Assembly: GCA_016929805.1 (NCBI GenBank)
Contig: JAFGIB010000151.1
Location: 1 to 40,218, forward strand
DNA length: 40,218 bases
Reading direction: 5' to 3'
Source: Deltaproteobacteria bacterium
GTDB lineage: Bacteria; Myxococcota_A; Polyangia; Polyangiales; JAFGIB01
Positions within the stretch are counted from its first letter, which is position 1, and every line of letters starts with the position of its first letter. Position numbers and translations under genes: made by a program. A model generated the notes under the pieces. That model was given only the letters and a program-made list of their open reading frames with translations. It made no database searches and was not told where the DNA came from. Shown piece after piece: positions 24,680 through 34,942 of the stretch.

Positions 24680-27600
24680 ATGCGAAATAGCCAGCTCACG
24701 ATCCACCACGGAAACCATTTAGAGCCGTTGCTCAACCGGCTCGGCGACGTGCTCGCGCGCGAACCGTTGCCAGCGATGAAAAGAGAGGTCATCGTGGTTC
24801 AGAGCCAAGGAATGCGACGCTGGTTGACGCTCGGATTAACAAAGAAATTCACCATCGTCGCCAGCCTCGACCTTCCTTTCCCGAGGTTGTTCTGCCGCTC
24901 GATGTGCTCGCACATACTCGGTCTCGACGACCCCCGGTCAATGCAGCGCGACGCCTTGGTGTGGCGGATTTTTTCTCTGCTCGGCGATAAGGGTGAGCTC
25001 GCATCAATTCGCGACGGCGGCGCTCTCGAGCATTTTTTGAAAGCCGATCCATATGGACGAAAAAGATTTCAATTTGCCTATCGACTTGCCGGGCTGTTCG
25101 ACGACTATCAACTGTATCGCCATGAAATGATAGAACGTTGGATCGATGATCAGCCGTCCGGCTCGCAAGCCTTGCCTCACGAGATCTGGCAAGCGGATAT
25201 CTTTCGATATCTCTATCGCAGATCTGAAGGCCGGTGCCTCTCTCAACAAATCCAACGAAGTATCGCACTGCTTTCGATCGAAGCGGTACCTCTTCCAAAC
25301 GAGCGCTTGAGCGTATTCGGGGTCACCACGCTTCCGCCGCGCTTTATCGATTTGCTGGTAGCTCTTTCGTGGCGCATTCCGGTGGATATCTACTTTGTCA
25401 ATCCCCGTCGCGGATTTTGGGCTGATTTACCGACTACTCTTCGACGCCGCCGTCGAACCGGCGACGCGATCGCGAACGAGGATGAGGATGAGTGCTCCGA
25501 TAAAGCCGATTCGTTATTGACCTCATTCGGAAACCAGGCGCAGGAATTTTTTACCCTTTTACTGCAAGCAGACGTGTCGGGCAATGCCTGGGATGAGGTC
25601 GCGCTGGACAAGGAAGCACCCGCTGATTCCGATGCATTATTGCATCTCGTGCAGAGAGATGTTCTGGCGCTCGAGCTGAGAAGCGAACAAAAGGTAGGCA
25701 TCAGAAGCGACGATCGGTCTATTTCGATTCACTGCTGTCACTCCCCGATCAGGGAAATGGAAGTTCTAAAAGACCAGTTATTGGACGCTTTCCACGCCAT
25801 GAAGGACTTAAGACCACAAGACATTGTCGTCATGGTTCCGGATATCGCCGTCTACGCTCCCTATATCCAAGCTGTTTTCGGCGTGGCGTCAGACGGCGGC
25901 CCGGCGCTGCCTTTCTCGATTGCGGATCGCGCCGATCGATTCGCTTCTCCTATCGCGCTAATACCGGAACTGCTGCTCAAGCTTGTCCGCTCTCGCACGT
26001 CTGTCAGCGAGGTTTTGGATCTCTTGTCGATCGAATCCGTGTCCCGAAAGTTTCTTATCGGCGAAGACGATCTCTCCGCGATCCGCTCGCTGATCGATCG
26101 CGCCGGCATTCGCTGGGGTCGAGACGCGGCCCACCGCGCGCAATTCGATTTGCCTCAAGTCGGCCACGCGACCTGGCGGCGCGGGCTTGACCGATTGTTG
26201 CTCGGCTATGCGATGGGTAGTGTCTACAGCGCTGACGCTTGCCTTTTACCGGCCGCCGACGCGACCAACGCATCGGCCGATCTGCTTTCGCGGCTCGTGA
26301 CCTTTTTTGAAACATTGCAGGATTTGTTGCACAGTATGAGCGAGCCCCGGACCTTGGCGGCTTGGGCTCAACTACTTAGCGACGCGCTATCGGCTATGGT
26401 TGCGCCGCGCGGTGAAGAGGAAGGTAGCGCCTTGACCGCGCTACACCGAGCCTGTGATGCCTTACGGCTTTATCATGAACTAGTCGAAGCCGATGGTCGC
26501 GGCCCGACCAACGCCGAGGCCGCAGTGATCGCCGAGTACTTCGCCGACGTTTTCGCTCAGGACGGTTTCGGCCGCGGTTTTATCGATGGACGGATCACCT
26601 TCTGCGCGCTCAAACCGATGCGATCGATTCCATTTCGAGTGGTCGCTTTATGCGGAATGAATCAGAACGCTTATCCACGCTCAACCGAGGACCTCGCGTT
26701 TGATCTAATCACCCAACATCCGACTCTCGGCGATCGCAACGTCAGAAAAGACGACCGCTATCTGTTTCTCGAATCGATCCTCGCGGCTGAACAACGTTTG
26801 ATCATCACCTATATAGGGCAGGATGCAAAGACCAATGTTGCGATACCGCCGTCGGTCTGCGTGAGCGAGTTTTTAGACTATTTAGACAACCGATTCCTGA
26901 ACGGCGAGCAAGGGCCGATTCGACGCTTGATCAAAATCAAACACCCGTTGCACGCGTACAGTCGTCGCTATTTCGCCGGCGACTCTGACCTTTTCACCTA
27001 TAGTCTGTCGGCCTACCGAGCCGCGTGCGCCGCTCAAAGAAAAGATTCTCACGTTTACGAGTTTGTTCCGACGCCACTAGCTGTTATCGATAACAGCACG
27101 ACCATACAACTCGAGGAGATGATTCGCTTCTGGCTTAATCCGTCGGACTACTTTTGCAGGCGCCGGCTCGAAATCCATCTGCGAGAAGAGCAGGATCGGG
27201 ACATGGATGCGGAAGCTTTCGCTCTCGACCCGCTTGATCGTTTTCGTTTCGGGACGGAGGCGATCCAGCATTACCTGGAGGGCGACGCGGATCAAAACCG
27301 AACGCGAGATCGATTGCAATTGGAGCAGTCCGCGAGACTTCCGGTGGACAGATTGGGCAGCCACGTGATCGCGCGGCTCTCGGATAGGATCGACGAATTC
27401 ATCGCGCGCGTGCATGAGAGAGTTCCGGAAATAGGCTCGGCAAAAATCGAAAGCGTAGAGATCGAGACCTTAATTGATCAAACGCCGGTTCGCGTCGTCG
27501 GAACCGTAAAAGGCGTATTGCCCCTACGACTCGTGCAATATCGCTTCGCAAACCTTAAAGCCAAAGACGAAATTCGCGCGTGGATCTCTCACGTGTTTTT

Positions 27601-28048
27601 TTCGGTCGCCGCGCCTTGCGGGCGTCAAGCGGAGCTCATCGGAACGGACGGCGACGCGCGATGGTCTGCTTTAGACGATCCACAAAATATTTTACGCGTG
27701 CTTATCGACGGATATCGGAGCGGGCAACGCCGGCCCTTGCCCTTTTTCGAATATTCAAGCAAGAGGTATGCCGAGTGGTGGCATCGACACGGCGACTTAC
27801 CAGAAGCACAAAGGCACGAGCGGGCGCTGCTAGCGGTCGCTGATCTTTGGCGAACCAATCCCGTCGATCAGCAACGATCGCGAAACTGGTCGAAAAGCGA
27901 CCTTGAAGACCCTGCCGTTTATCTCTGTTTCGGGGACGCCGACCCGATCAAAAATGACCCCGAGACTTTTTCTCGCTGGAGCTTAGCCTTCTGGTCTCCT
28001 TATATGGCGGCGCGAGACCGATCCCGCAAGCCACCACTTGGCGGCTAG
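24680..28048 (+). CDS. recC: Exodeoxyribonuclease V subunit gamma, RecC
   Basis: RecC holds RecB and RecD together, splits the duplex and reads Chi-type recombination signals in the RecBCD helicase-nuclease that processes double-strand ends. The protein begins QLTIHHGNHLEPL and continues with VVQSQGMRRWL, the usual RecC N-terminal pattern. Further RecC segments are visible, including FRVVALCGMNQNAYPR and RYLFLESILAAEQRL. It has helicase/nuclease folds without catalytic motifs, as expected. From the ATG at 24680 it has 1,122 residues, the same as E. coli RecC. An upstream GTG at 24575 would add 35 residues that do not resemble the family. It is first gene of the operon; recB starts 18 bases after its stop. 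Confidence 0.94.
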   Translation: MRNSQLTIHHGNHLEPLLNRLGDVLAREPLPAMKREVIVVQSQGMRRWLTLGLTKKFTIVASLDLPFPRLFCRSMCSHILGLDDPRSMQRDALVWRIFSLLGDKGELASIRDGGALEHFLKADPYGRKRFQFAYRLAGLFDDYQLYRHEMIERWIDDQPSGSQALPHEIWQADIFRYLYRRSEGRCLSQQIQRSIALLSIEAVPLPNERLSVFGVTTLPPRFIDLLVALSWRIPVDIYFVNPRRGFWADLPTTLRRRRRTGDAIANEDEDECSDKADSLLTSFGNQAQEFFTLLLQADVSGNAWDEVALDKEAPADSDALLHLVQRDVLALELRSEQKVGIRSDDRSISIHCCHSPIREMEVLKDQLLDAFHAMKDLRPQDIVVMVPDIAVYAPYIQAVFGVASDGGPALPFSIADRADRFASPIALIPELLLKLVRSRTSVSEVLDLLSIESVSRKFLIGEDDLSAIRSLIDRAGIRWGRDAAHRAQFDLPQVGHATWRRGLDRLLLGYAMGSVYSADACLLPAADATNASADLLSRLVTFFETLQDLLHSMSEPRTLAAWAQLLSDALSAMVAPRGEEEGSALTALHRACDALRLYHELVEADGRGPTNAEAAVIAEYFADVFAQDGFGRGFIDGRITFCALKPMRSIPFRVVALCGMNQNAYPRSTEDLAFDLITQHPTLGDRNVRKDDRYLFLESILAAEQRLIITYIGQDAKTNVAIPPSVCVSEFLDYLDNRFLNGEQGPIRRLIKIKHPLHAYSRRYFAGDSDLFTYSLSAYRAACAAQRKDSHVYEFVPTPLAVIDNSTTIQLEEMIRFWLNPSDYFCRRRLEIHLREEQDRDMDAEAFALDPLDRFRFGTEAIQHYLEGDADQNRTRDRLQLEQSARLPVDRLGSHVIARLSDRIDEFIARVHERVPEIGSAKIESVEIETLIDQTPVRVVGTVKGVLPLRLVQYRFANLKAKDEIRAWISHVFFSVAAPCGRQAELIGTDGDARWSALDDPQNILRVLIDGYRSGQRRPLPFFEYSSKRYAEWWHRHGDLPEAQRHERALLAVADLWRTNPVDQQRSRNWSKSDLEDPAVYLCFGDADPIKNDPETFSRWSLAFWSPYMAARDRSRKPPLGG

Positions 28049-28066
28049 TCGTGCCGCCGTGAAGAT

Positions 28067-31000
28067 ATGCAACGATTTGACCTACATAGACCCGACTTCG
28101 AGCCGCGGCTCCATCTAATCGAAGCGAACGCCGGTACGGGAAAAACCCACTCGATCGTCGGGATGCTTCTTCACCTTATCCTATCGGGAAAACACACCAT
28201 CGACTCGATTTTGGTCGTTACCTTTACCAACGCCGCCACCGACGAGCTAAAGACGCGCATTCGAAACGCGCTGCTCGGCGCCAAGGACTATTTCTCTTCG
28301 CGAGGCGGAGAAAAAGCGGGCCATCGAGCAGCAGAATACTTGGATTATCGCCTCTTTAATGCGCTGGACAGAAAAAGAGCGCGCAGGTTGTTGAAACAGG
28401 CGTTGGCGGATTTCGATCAAGCCCGTATTTATACGATTCATAGCTTCTGTAATCAGATCTTGCAGCAACACGCCTTCGAATGCGGCGTTCCCTTCGGTCG
28501 CCAAATAGTCGAATCGGATAGCGAGTTGGTGGAAATCGCGGCGGCTGATTTTTTCCGCAACAGCATTGTCCATCATAATTTGTCCGCCGCTATCGCAAGC
28601 CGCAGAAACTGGAGCCCCAGCTCGTTGATCGCGATTTATCGCGCGGCCAAGCGCTACCCGCGCATGCGCTTCTTGCCGCTGATCGAAGAGAGCCGAGGGC
28701 AGTTGGAAAACGAGATCGCAGTTGCGCTTAAGTCGGCCGCTCGCTTCGCCGAGGATTCTCCCTTGCTTCAACACTGGCGCGATGATCTATTCAAAAAAGG
28801 CAAAAGACCGGCCTGTCCGGATAACGACCCGATCGCTCTCGTACGCGGCTTGGCCGCGGACCTTGAAGGCGTCGATATCCTCTTTCCCCTCGATTTGACC
28901 AGCGACAGACTCGGGGGAGCGAACGCGAGCGAGACCATCCTCAATCGCAGGACGAAGTTCGCGAAGTCCTACGACCCGAAGACCGATCCAGTGGTGCAGG
29001 CCTGCGATCTATTCGCCGAGCTCATCAAGCGCTATGAGATCAAGCTGCTGTACCTTTTCTTAAGCGAAAGCGAAACGCGGCTTGAGCGAATCAAGTTGGA
29101 CCAGGGTCTTATCGCCTTTAATGATCTGTTGGAGAAAACTCATCGTGCGCTCGCGGCGCAGCCGCGAGGCGCGGCCTTGGCAGAAGCAATCCGCCGGCGT
29201 TTGTCCGCCGCGTTGATCGACGAGTTTCAAGACACCGATTATCTTCAGTATGAAATCTTCAAACGCGTGCTGGAAGGTCGGCCTTGGTACATTATCGGCG
29301 ATCCGAAACAAGCCATATACGGCTTTCGGGGAGCGGACGTCTACACCTATCTGAAAGCCAAAAAAGAGGCTCAAGGCATCGAATATACTCTGAATATCAA
29401 CTGGCGCAGCAGCGCCGAGCTTGTGGAAGCGATCAACCTGCTGTTTCAAAGCGAGCCGGCCGGGGATCAGACGAATCGAAGTAGCTTTCTTATCGACGGT
29501 ATTCGCTTTTTTCCATCGCAGGTCCCGGCCGGGCGAACGGCGATCGACGGGCGGCCTAAACGCGGCGAGCGAACCAAGGCCTTGACCTGGTGGCGATTCA
29601 AGATCGAGCAAGATAGCGATCTATCCCCGGTCGCGGTTGTGATCGAGGCGATCAAATCCGAGATCGTTCATTTGCTACAGACAGAGGCTATGATAAGCGA
29701 TACGCCGCTAAATGCGAGTGATATCGCGATATTGGTAAACTCGAATCACCAGGCCGAGCTGGTGCAGCAAGCGTTGTTGGCGATCAACCTGCCGGCGGTC
29801 GTAAGCCAGACCGGAGATATCTACCAAACCGAAGAGATGGGACAGCTGATACATCTGCTTCGCGCGCTCATTCGACCGAACCGATCCGATCGCGTTCGCA
29901 TCGCGGTGACGACGCGAATCTGGGGCATGGATGCGAATACGCTCGCGCAACACGACGACGATGAAGCTCGCTGGCAACGATTGATCGACGAGCTGATGGA
30001 TTACCGGCAGCGCTGGCTGAAATCGGGTTTTATGAATATGTTCGAAACCTTGATGCATTCGCATCGCGCGCGCGAACGATTTCTAGCGTTCCCGCAGGGT
30101 GAGCGAAAGCTAGCGAACTTATTGCAAGCAGCTGAGATCGCACAACGCGACCAATTCACGTTACAGCTTTCTCAGGAACGTTTAATCGATCACCTTCGAC
30201 GCGAGCGAAACCACGGCTCGTCGAACGATCGGGAAGCGCGCGAATTGCGACTGGAAACCGATGACCACGCGGTTCGGGTGATAACCGTTCACAAAAGCAA
30301 GGGGCTACAGTTTCCCATCGTTTTCTGTCCCTTCGCCTGGGAGCTCGGATCGCACTCGGGCGAGCCGCCGGTCTTAGTACACGACGGCGACGAGATTCTT
30401 TGTGACTTCGGCTCCGAATTGCTCGCGTCCAACCGAGTTCGGGAGGAAAACGAGCGCTTAGCTGAAGATATGCGTAAGCTTTATGTCGCCCTCACGCGAG
30501 CCAAGCATAGATGTTACGTCGCCTGGGGCATTCCCGCGGATCCGAGAGCGGAGAGAAAAGTCGCAGGCTCAGCGCTGACCCGCTTACTGCTTATGCACGC
30601 GGAAAAATCCGAAGAGAGAGAGCAGGCGGAGCTACCGCTGGTTTTTAACACCATAGAAAAATTGGTCGGACGAAATCCAGATCTCATGTGCTTCGAGGAC
30701 ATCGGCTCGCGCTGTCGTTCGGTCTGGTCCGCTAAAAGCCTTGGGGATTCAGTTATCGCCGAGCCGAGAAAAAACCTTCTGACGCCCGAAAGGCTTCGCA
30801 CCTGGCAGATAACCAGCTTCAGCCTACTGACAAAACGAACTTCGAGCGAGTTGCCGGACCATGATGTTTTGCCGGAAGCCGGCTCGTTCGGCCGAGAACA
30901 GCGACGAGGCCGAGGGATTCACGCTTTCTCCGCAGGAGCGAAGACCGGTACTTGTCTACACGAGATTTTCGAAAACGCCGACTTCACAAAAGTCGATGAG

Positions 31001-31696
31001 CCGGAAACCAGAGCGCTTGTGGAGCGCAAGCTCGTCCAGTACGCGCTGGACAAGGCCGAGCGACATCCGGAAATGCTGCTATCGGATCCGGTGGATACCG
31101 TTTTTTCAATGGTCCGGTCTGTCATCCATACCCGCTTGAGGTTCGACGAAGCCGCGGTTCTGTTCCTCGACCGGGTATCGCTCGACGACCGACTGAGCGA
31201 GTGGGAGTTTCACTTGAGATTGACCTCCGTGGTTCCCGCTGATTTACAACGGGTATTTGCCTCCCAGGCGAAAGGCTGGATCGGAGAAAGCTACGCGCAG
31301 CGCTTGGCGAGATTGGACGCGCACGCCGTTAGCGGCTACTTGAAGGGTTACGTCGATTTGATCTGTCGACAGAATGAGCGTTTTTATCTGATCGACTGGA
31401 AGTCAAATCGTCTCGCTGATGAGGGCAGTGGTTACACCCCGGAAGAAATTCAGAGCGCCATGGCTCAACACCACTATGTATTGCAGTATCATCTCTATGT
31501 CTTGGCCTTACATCGATTTCTCGAGCGCCATCAACCGGGCTACCAATACGAAAAACAGTTCGGCGGCGTGGCCTACGCCTTCTTGCGGGGGATTGAGAAT
31601 CGCGAGACCTCCAGCAGAGGATGGTATCTCGACCGGCCTCCGCTCGAGCTCATCGAAGCGCTCAACCAACTGCTGAGCCGCGAGGAACAGGCATGA
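28067..31696 (+). CDS. recB: Exodeoxyribonuclease V subunit beta, RecB
   Basis: The 3'-5' helicase and nuclease subunit of RecBCD, 1,209 residues (E. coli 1,180). UvrD-type SF1 motifs: Walker A EANAGTGKT (19-27), motif Ia TFTNAATDEL, Walker B LIDEFQDTD (about 383), GDPKQAIYGFRG (about 410), TVHKSKGLQFPIVF (about 740) and LYVALTRAK (about 804). The C-terminal nuclease is intact: D in GYVDL (about 1096), then D and K in IDWKSN (about 1110), with the same 13-residue D-to-D spacing as E. coli D1067/D1080/K1082, followed by the Y-x-x-Q-Y motif (about 1137-1141). It overlaps recD by the ATGA arrangement, so they are translationally coupled. Confidence 0.97.
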   Translation: MQRFDLHRPDFEPRLHLIEANAGTGKTHSIVGMLLHLILSGKHTIDSILVVTFTNAATDELKTRIRNALLGAKDYFSSRGGEKAGHRAAEYLDYRLFNALDRKRARRLLKQALADFDQARIYTIHSFCNQILQQHAFECGVPFGRQIVESDSELVEIAAADFFRNSIVHHNLSAAIASRRNWSPSSLIAIYRAAKRYPRMRFLPLIEESRGQLENEIAVALKSAARFAEDSPLLQHWRDDLFKKGKRPACPDNDPIALVRGLAADLEGVDILFPLDLTSDRLGGANASETILNRRTKFAKSYDPKTDPVVQACDLFAELIKRYEIKLLYLFLSESETRLERIKLDQGLIAFNDLLEKTHRALAAQPRGAALAEAIRRRLSAALIDEFQDTDYLQYEIFKRVLEGRPWYIIGDPKQAIYGFRGADVYTYLKAKKEAQGIEYTLNINWRSSAELVEAINLLFQSEPAGDQTNRSSFLIDGIRFFPSQVPAGRTAIDGRPKRGERTKALTWWRFKIEQDSDLSPVAVVIEAIKSEIVHLLQTEAMISDTPLNASDIAILVNSNHQAELVQQALLAINLPAVVSQTGDIYQTEEMGQLIHLLRALIRPNRSDRVRIAVTTRIWGMDANTLAQHDDDEARWQRLIDELMDYRQRWLKSGFMNMFETLMHSHRARERFLAFPQGERKLANLLQAAEIAQRDQFTLQLSQERLIDHLRRERNHGSSNDREARELRLETDDHAVRVITVHKSKGLQFPIVFCPFAWELGSHSGEPPVLVHDGDEILCDFGSELLASNRVREENERLAEDMRKLYVALTRAKHRCYVAWGIPADPRAERKVAGSALTRLLLMHAEKSEEREQAELPLVFNTIEKLVGRNPDLMCFEDIGSRCRSVWSAKSLGDSVIAEPRKNLLTPERLRTWQITSFSLLTKRTSSELPDHDVLPEAGSFGREQRRGRGIHAFSAGAKTGTCLHEIFENADFTKVDEPETRALVERKLVQYALDKAERHPEMLLSDPVDTVFSMVRSVIHTRLRFDEAAVLFLDRVSLDDRLSEWEFHLRLTSVVPADLQRVFASQAKGWIGESYAQRLARLDAHAVSGYLKGYVDLICRQNERFYLIDWKSNRLADEGSGYTPEEIQSAMAQHHYVLQYHLYVLALHRFLERHQPGYQYEKQFGGVAYAFLRGIENRETSSRGWYLDRPPLELIEALNQLLSREEQA

Positions 31697-33765
31697 TCTC
31701 GCTTCATCGGCTCTTTGAAGCGAAGCGAATCGCCATGCTCGATTTGCATTTCGCGCGCTTGATTGAGCGCCTGGCGCGAGAGGCGAACGCGAGTCATCCC
31801 GAAATCCTCGGACTGACCGCCGCGCTGGTCAGCCGGGAACGACGAAAGGGCCATAGCTGCGTCAACCTGCGTGAGGTGTTTGATCCGTTTGCGCTTGATG
31901 ACGACGCGGCAGAACAGATCGATCCCGCGTTCGATATGGATTTGCTTTTCGGGGGCGAAATCGCGTCCCCCCCGAAACCACTCCCGGATAATACAGAAGT
32001 CAATCTGTTTCCATCGCTCGATAGTTGGCGTCGATTGCTGCGCTCCGCGGAAACGTTGGTTTCCGACGGCTCGGTCGTTCGGCCGTTGGTTCTCGATGCC
32101 AAGGATCGGCTCTATCTGTTTCGCTACTTTCAGGCCGAGAAGCACATCGCCGATACGATCGCCTCGATGGTCGAGCGAAAAGACGAGCTGTCGATCGCGT
32201 TCGATGTGAGCGAACTTCGCAGATCGTTTCCGCCGCAGCGGGATGGCGACATCAATTGGCAGGCCGTCGCCGCGGCTAACGCGTTGCGCCGGCGCCTTTC
32301 GATCATCGTCGGCGGTCCGGGAACCGGAAAGACCGCAAGCGTGGTCGCGATTCTGGCGCTGTTGCTCAAGGCGTCGCCCGCGTTACGCGTCGCTATGGCG
32401 GCGCCTACCGGCAAGGCGGCGGCGCGATTGAGCGAGGCGATTCGCGAGCGTCTTCGCGCACCCGAGAGTCTTGACGTAGACAAAAGCCTAATGCCCACCG
32501 AGGTCCGCACCGTGCATCGCCTGTTGGGTTATCGCGGCACCGATCACGGCTTTCGCTATCACGCGCGCGAGCGCATGCCTTTTGATGTCGTTATCGTTGA
32601 CGAGGCGAGCATGGTGGATTTGCTGTTATTCGACGCCCTGTTTTCAGCCTTGCCGGATGACGCGCGCCTGATCCTTATAGGAGATAAAAACCAACTTCCG
32701 TCCGTCGATACCGGCTATGTGTTGTGGGATATCTGCGAGGCGGCCCGTCTCAGCGAGCCGTACAGCGAGGATTTTCTCGCTGATTTTCGCGAGATTCTCC
32801 GGATAGAACCCTCGGATCTCCCCCCTGAAGCGGTGCCGCGGCAAGCCGGCGCGTCGCCATCCTTGAGGGATTCAATCGTCGAGCTTGTCAGCAACTATCG
32901 CTTCGCGGTCGGCTCGCCCATCGGAGATTTGGCTCGCGCGATACAGCAGGCAGATCCGGATCGCGCTTTAGCGCTACTTTATGACGGCGGCAGACCGAGT
33001 GTTCGGCTGGTTGAAGGCCAAACGGTTATCGACGGCATCGCGAATACGGATAATGCGGCTCGAGGCGATCATCTCCTTGAGCAAAGCGAACAGCAAAGCG
33101 CGACCTCCGTATCTCGAATTCTCGGTCTTTATCTTAGAATCGTCGAATTGGCCAAAACCGTATCGAACGAAAAGCGAGCGACGGAACGGGCGGTCGCCCA
33201 AGCATTTGAGCTCTTACGTCGAGGGCGAATCCTGTGCGCAACCAACCATGGGAAATACGGTCTCGCGCAGACGACGCGACGCGTGGAGGACCAACTCGGC
33301 GGCTCAGAGCGTATTGCGATAAGTGGCGCCTTTTATCCGGGCCGGCCGGTCATGCTGACGACAAACGACTATCAACTCAACTTGTTTAACGGCGACGTGG
33401 GAGTGTGTTGGCCGGATGAGAAAGGCGAGCTCGCGGTCTTTTTCGAGGCGACGAAACCCGATGGTTCGGGCTATTTCAGAAGGCTGCCGGTCAGCCGCCT
33501 ACCCGAGCATCAAACCGCTTGGGCCATGACCGTTCACAAGTCGCAGGGTTCGCAATTCGAGCACGTGGTGTTGCTCCTGCTGGAGAAGCCGAATAAAATT
33601 CTCACGCGCGAGCTTATTTATACCGGCGTTACCCGGGCCAGTAAGAGCATTTTGATCGGCGCTCACCCTGACACTCTCCGAGCAGCGATTAATTGCCCGA
33701 CCCGGCGCGACTCGGGTTTGACGGAAATCTTGTCGCAAAGGTTGGTGCGATTATCCAGCCGATGA
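31693..33765 (+). CDS. recD: Exodeoxyribonuclease V subunit alpha, RecD
   Basis: The 5'-3' SF1B helicase subunit of RecBCD. The start is set by the ATGA overlap with recB. Walker A is GGPGTGKTAS (207-216), Walker B is IVDEASMVDL (about 300), the Q-containing GDKNQLPSVD motif follows, and the C-terminal TVHKSQGSQFEHVVLLL (about 612) and YTGVTRA are conserved. At 690 residues it is about 80 longer than E. coli RecD (608). Part of the extra length appears to lie between GDKNQLPSVD and LVSNYRF, a stretch with many acidic and Pro residues. sbcD starts 13 bases after the stop. Because recB and recC precede it, this is RecBCD-type RecD rather than the stand-alone RecD2. Confidence 0.95.
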   Translation: MISLHRLFEAKRIAMLDLHFARLIERLAREANASHPEILGLTAALVSRERRKGHSCVNLREVFDPFALDDDAAEQIDPAFDMDLLFGGEIASPPKPLPDNTEVNLFPSLDSWRRLLRSAETLVSDGSVVRPLVLDAKDRLYLFRYFQAEKHIADTIASMVERKDELSIAFDVSELRRSFPPQRDGDINWQAVAAANALRRRLSIIVGGPGTGKTASVVAILALLLKASPALRVAMAAPTGKAAARLSEAIRERLRAPESLDVDKSLMPTEVRTVHRLLGYRGTDHGFRYHARERMPFDVVIVDEASMVDLLLFDALFSALPDDARLILIGDKNQLPSVDTGYVLWDICEAARLSEPYSEDFLADFREILRIEPSDLPPEAVPRQAGASPSLRDSIVELVSNYRFAVGSPIGDLARAIQQADPDRALALLYDGGRPSVRLVEGQTVIDGIANTDNAARGDHLLEQSEQQSATSVSRILGLYLRIVELAKTVSNEKRATERAVAQAFELLRRGRILCATNHGKYGLAQTTRRVEDQLGGSERIAISGAFYPGRPVMLTTNDYQLNLFNGDVGVCWPDEKGELAVFFEATKPDGSGYFRRLPVSRLPEHQTAWAMTVHKSQGSQFEHVVLLLLEKPNKILTRELIYTGVTRASKSILIGAHPDTLRAAINCPTRRDSGLTEILSQRLVRLSSR

Positions 33766-33778
33766 ATGGGGCCTCGCG

Positions 33779-34942
33779 ATGATTCGGATATTACACACCT
33801 CGGATTGGCATCTAGGTCGCGCTTTTCATTTTTATAGCTTAGAGCAGGATCAGCGACACGCGTTGAGCCAAATCCTTAAAGAGCTCGAGCAAAACTACCA
33901 GGCGATGGTGATCTCGGGAGACATTTATGACCGCGCGGTGCCTTCGGTAGAGGCGGTTCAGCTGTTCGGCGATTTGCTAATGCAAGCGCGCGCCTTAAAT
34001 CTCACCTGTGTAATCATTCCGGGGAACCACGATTCGGCGGAACGTTTGGGTTTCGCGAGCGCGATTTTGGCGCGCGCGGGCATTCACCTGCGCTGCGACT
34101 ACACCAAGTTGCGCGAACCGGTGACGATTAAGGGAACAGCGGGCGAACAGCTCGACGTCTTCGCGCTGCCTTTTGTGGAACCCTTTCTGGTGCGGCAACA
34201 GTTAGGCGATGACTCGATTACAAGCGTGCAGCTCGCGACGCAAAAAGCGGTTGAACGCATACGCGAGGGCCGCAGGCAAAGCATTGCCGCGATCTTGCTC
34301 GCGCACGCGTTCGTGGGAGAAAAGAGTCAAACGAGCGAGAGCGAGCGCTTGCTCGTCGGCGGAACCGATCGCGTGCCATCGGGTATTTTCTCCGGCTTCG
34401 ACTACGTCGCGCTAGGTCATCTACACCGACCGCAGCGCGTGGATAGCGATTGGATTAGGTATTCGGGATCGCTTTTGCCGTACTCGTTTTCCGAGGACGG
34501 GCAGCAAAAACAGATGATACGAATCGAGATTGGAAACGGCCCCAAACCTCTGATAACCGCCATCCCCATCGCGCCGTTGCGCGGCATATCGGTTATCGAG
34601 GATAGCTTCGAAGCGGTCTTAACAGATGAGAAATACGAGGCTCAAAGGGCGGATTTTGTCTCGGTCCGGCTCACCGACTCCGATTACCACGTCGAGACCT
34701 TTTATAGAATCAAACAGCGCTTTCCTTTGCTCTGCGAGCTCAGACAGACGGCGCTTGAAGCTCGGCCGAGCGATCGCGCTGACGCTTCTCGCGACATCGA
34801 GAATCAGTCTCCCGAGGAAATCATCGAGCTATTCCTCGACTATTTCGGCTGGACCGACCCGAGCGAAAGAAAGTCCGCCAAAGAGCTATTAATTAAAGGA
34901 TACCGCAAAGCCGAGTCCCAAAAAAGAAGGGACGATCGATGA
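33779..34942 (+). CDS. sbcD: Nuclease SbcCD subunit D
   Basis: Mn-dependent phosphoesterase of the Mre11 family. With SbcC it opens hairpin-ended or protein-blocked DNA ends. Metal-binding motifs in order: D9 and H11 (HTSDWHLG), D48/D51 (ISGDIYDRA), N83-H84-D85 (PGNHDS) and the GHLH motif (about 216). 387 residues, close to the usual length of about 400. The Asp- and Glu-rich C-terminal region is the expected cap and SbcC-binding part. Its stop overlaps the sbcC start by four bases, so the subunits are coupled. Its position directly behind recD places both end-processing nucleases under one promoter unless internal promoters exist. Confidence 0.96.
   Translation: MIRILHTSDWHLGRAFHFYSLEQDQRHALSQILKELEQNYQAMVISGDIYDRAVPSVEAVQLFGDLLMQARALNLTCVIIPGNHDSAERLGFASAILARAGIHLRCDYTKLREPVTIKGTAGEQLDVFALPFVEPFLVRQQLGDDSITSVQLATQKAVERIREGRRQSIAAILLAHAFVGEKSQTSESERLLVGGTDRVPSGIFSGFDYVALGHLHRPQRVDSDWIRYSGSLLPYSFSEDGQQKQMIRIEIGNGPKPLITAIPIAPLRGISVIEDSFEAVLTDEKYEAQRADFVSVRLTDSDYHVETFYRIKQRFPLLCELRQTALEARPSDRADASRDIENQSPEEIIELFLDYFGWTDPSERKSAKELLIKGYRKAESQKRRDDR

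Noticed and set aside
31621..31692. Upstream in-frame extension of recD
   Set aside because: It lies wholly inside recB in another frame. The ATGA overlap at 31693 gives a normal coupled start and the extension does not resemble RecD.
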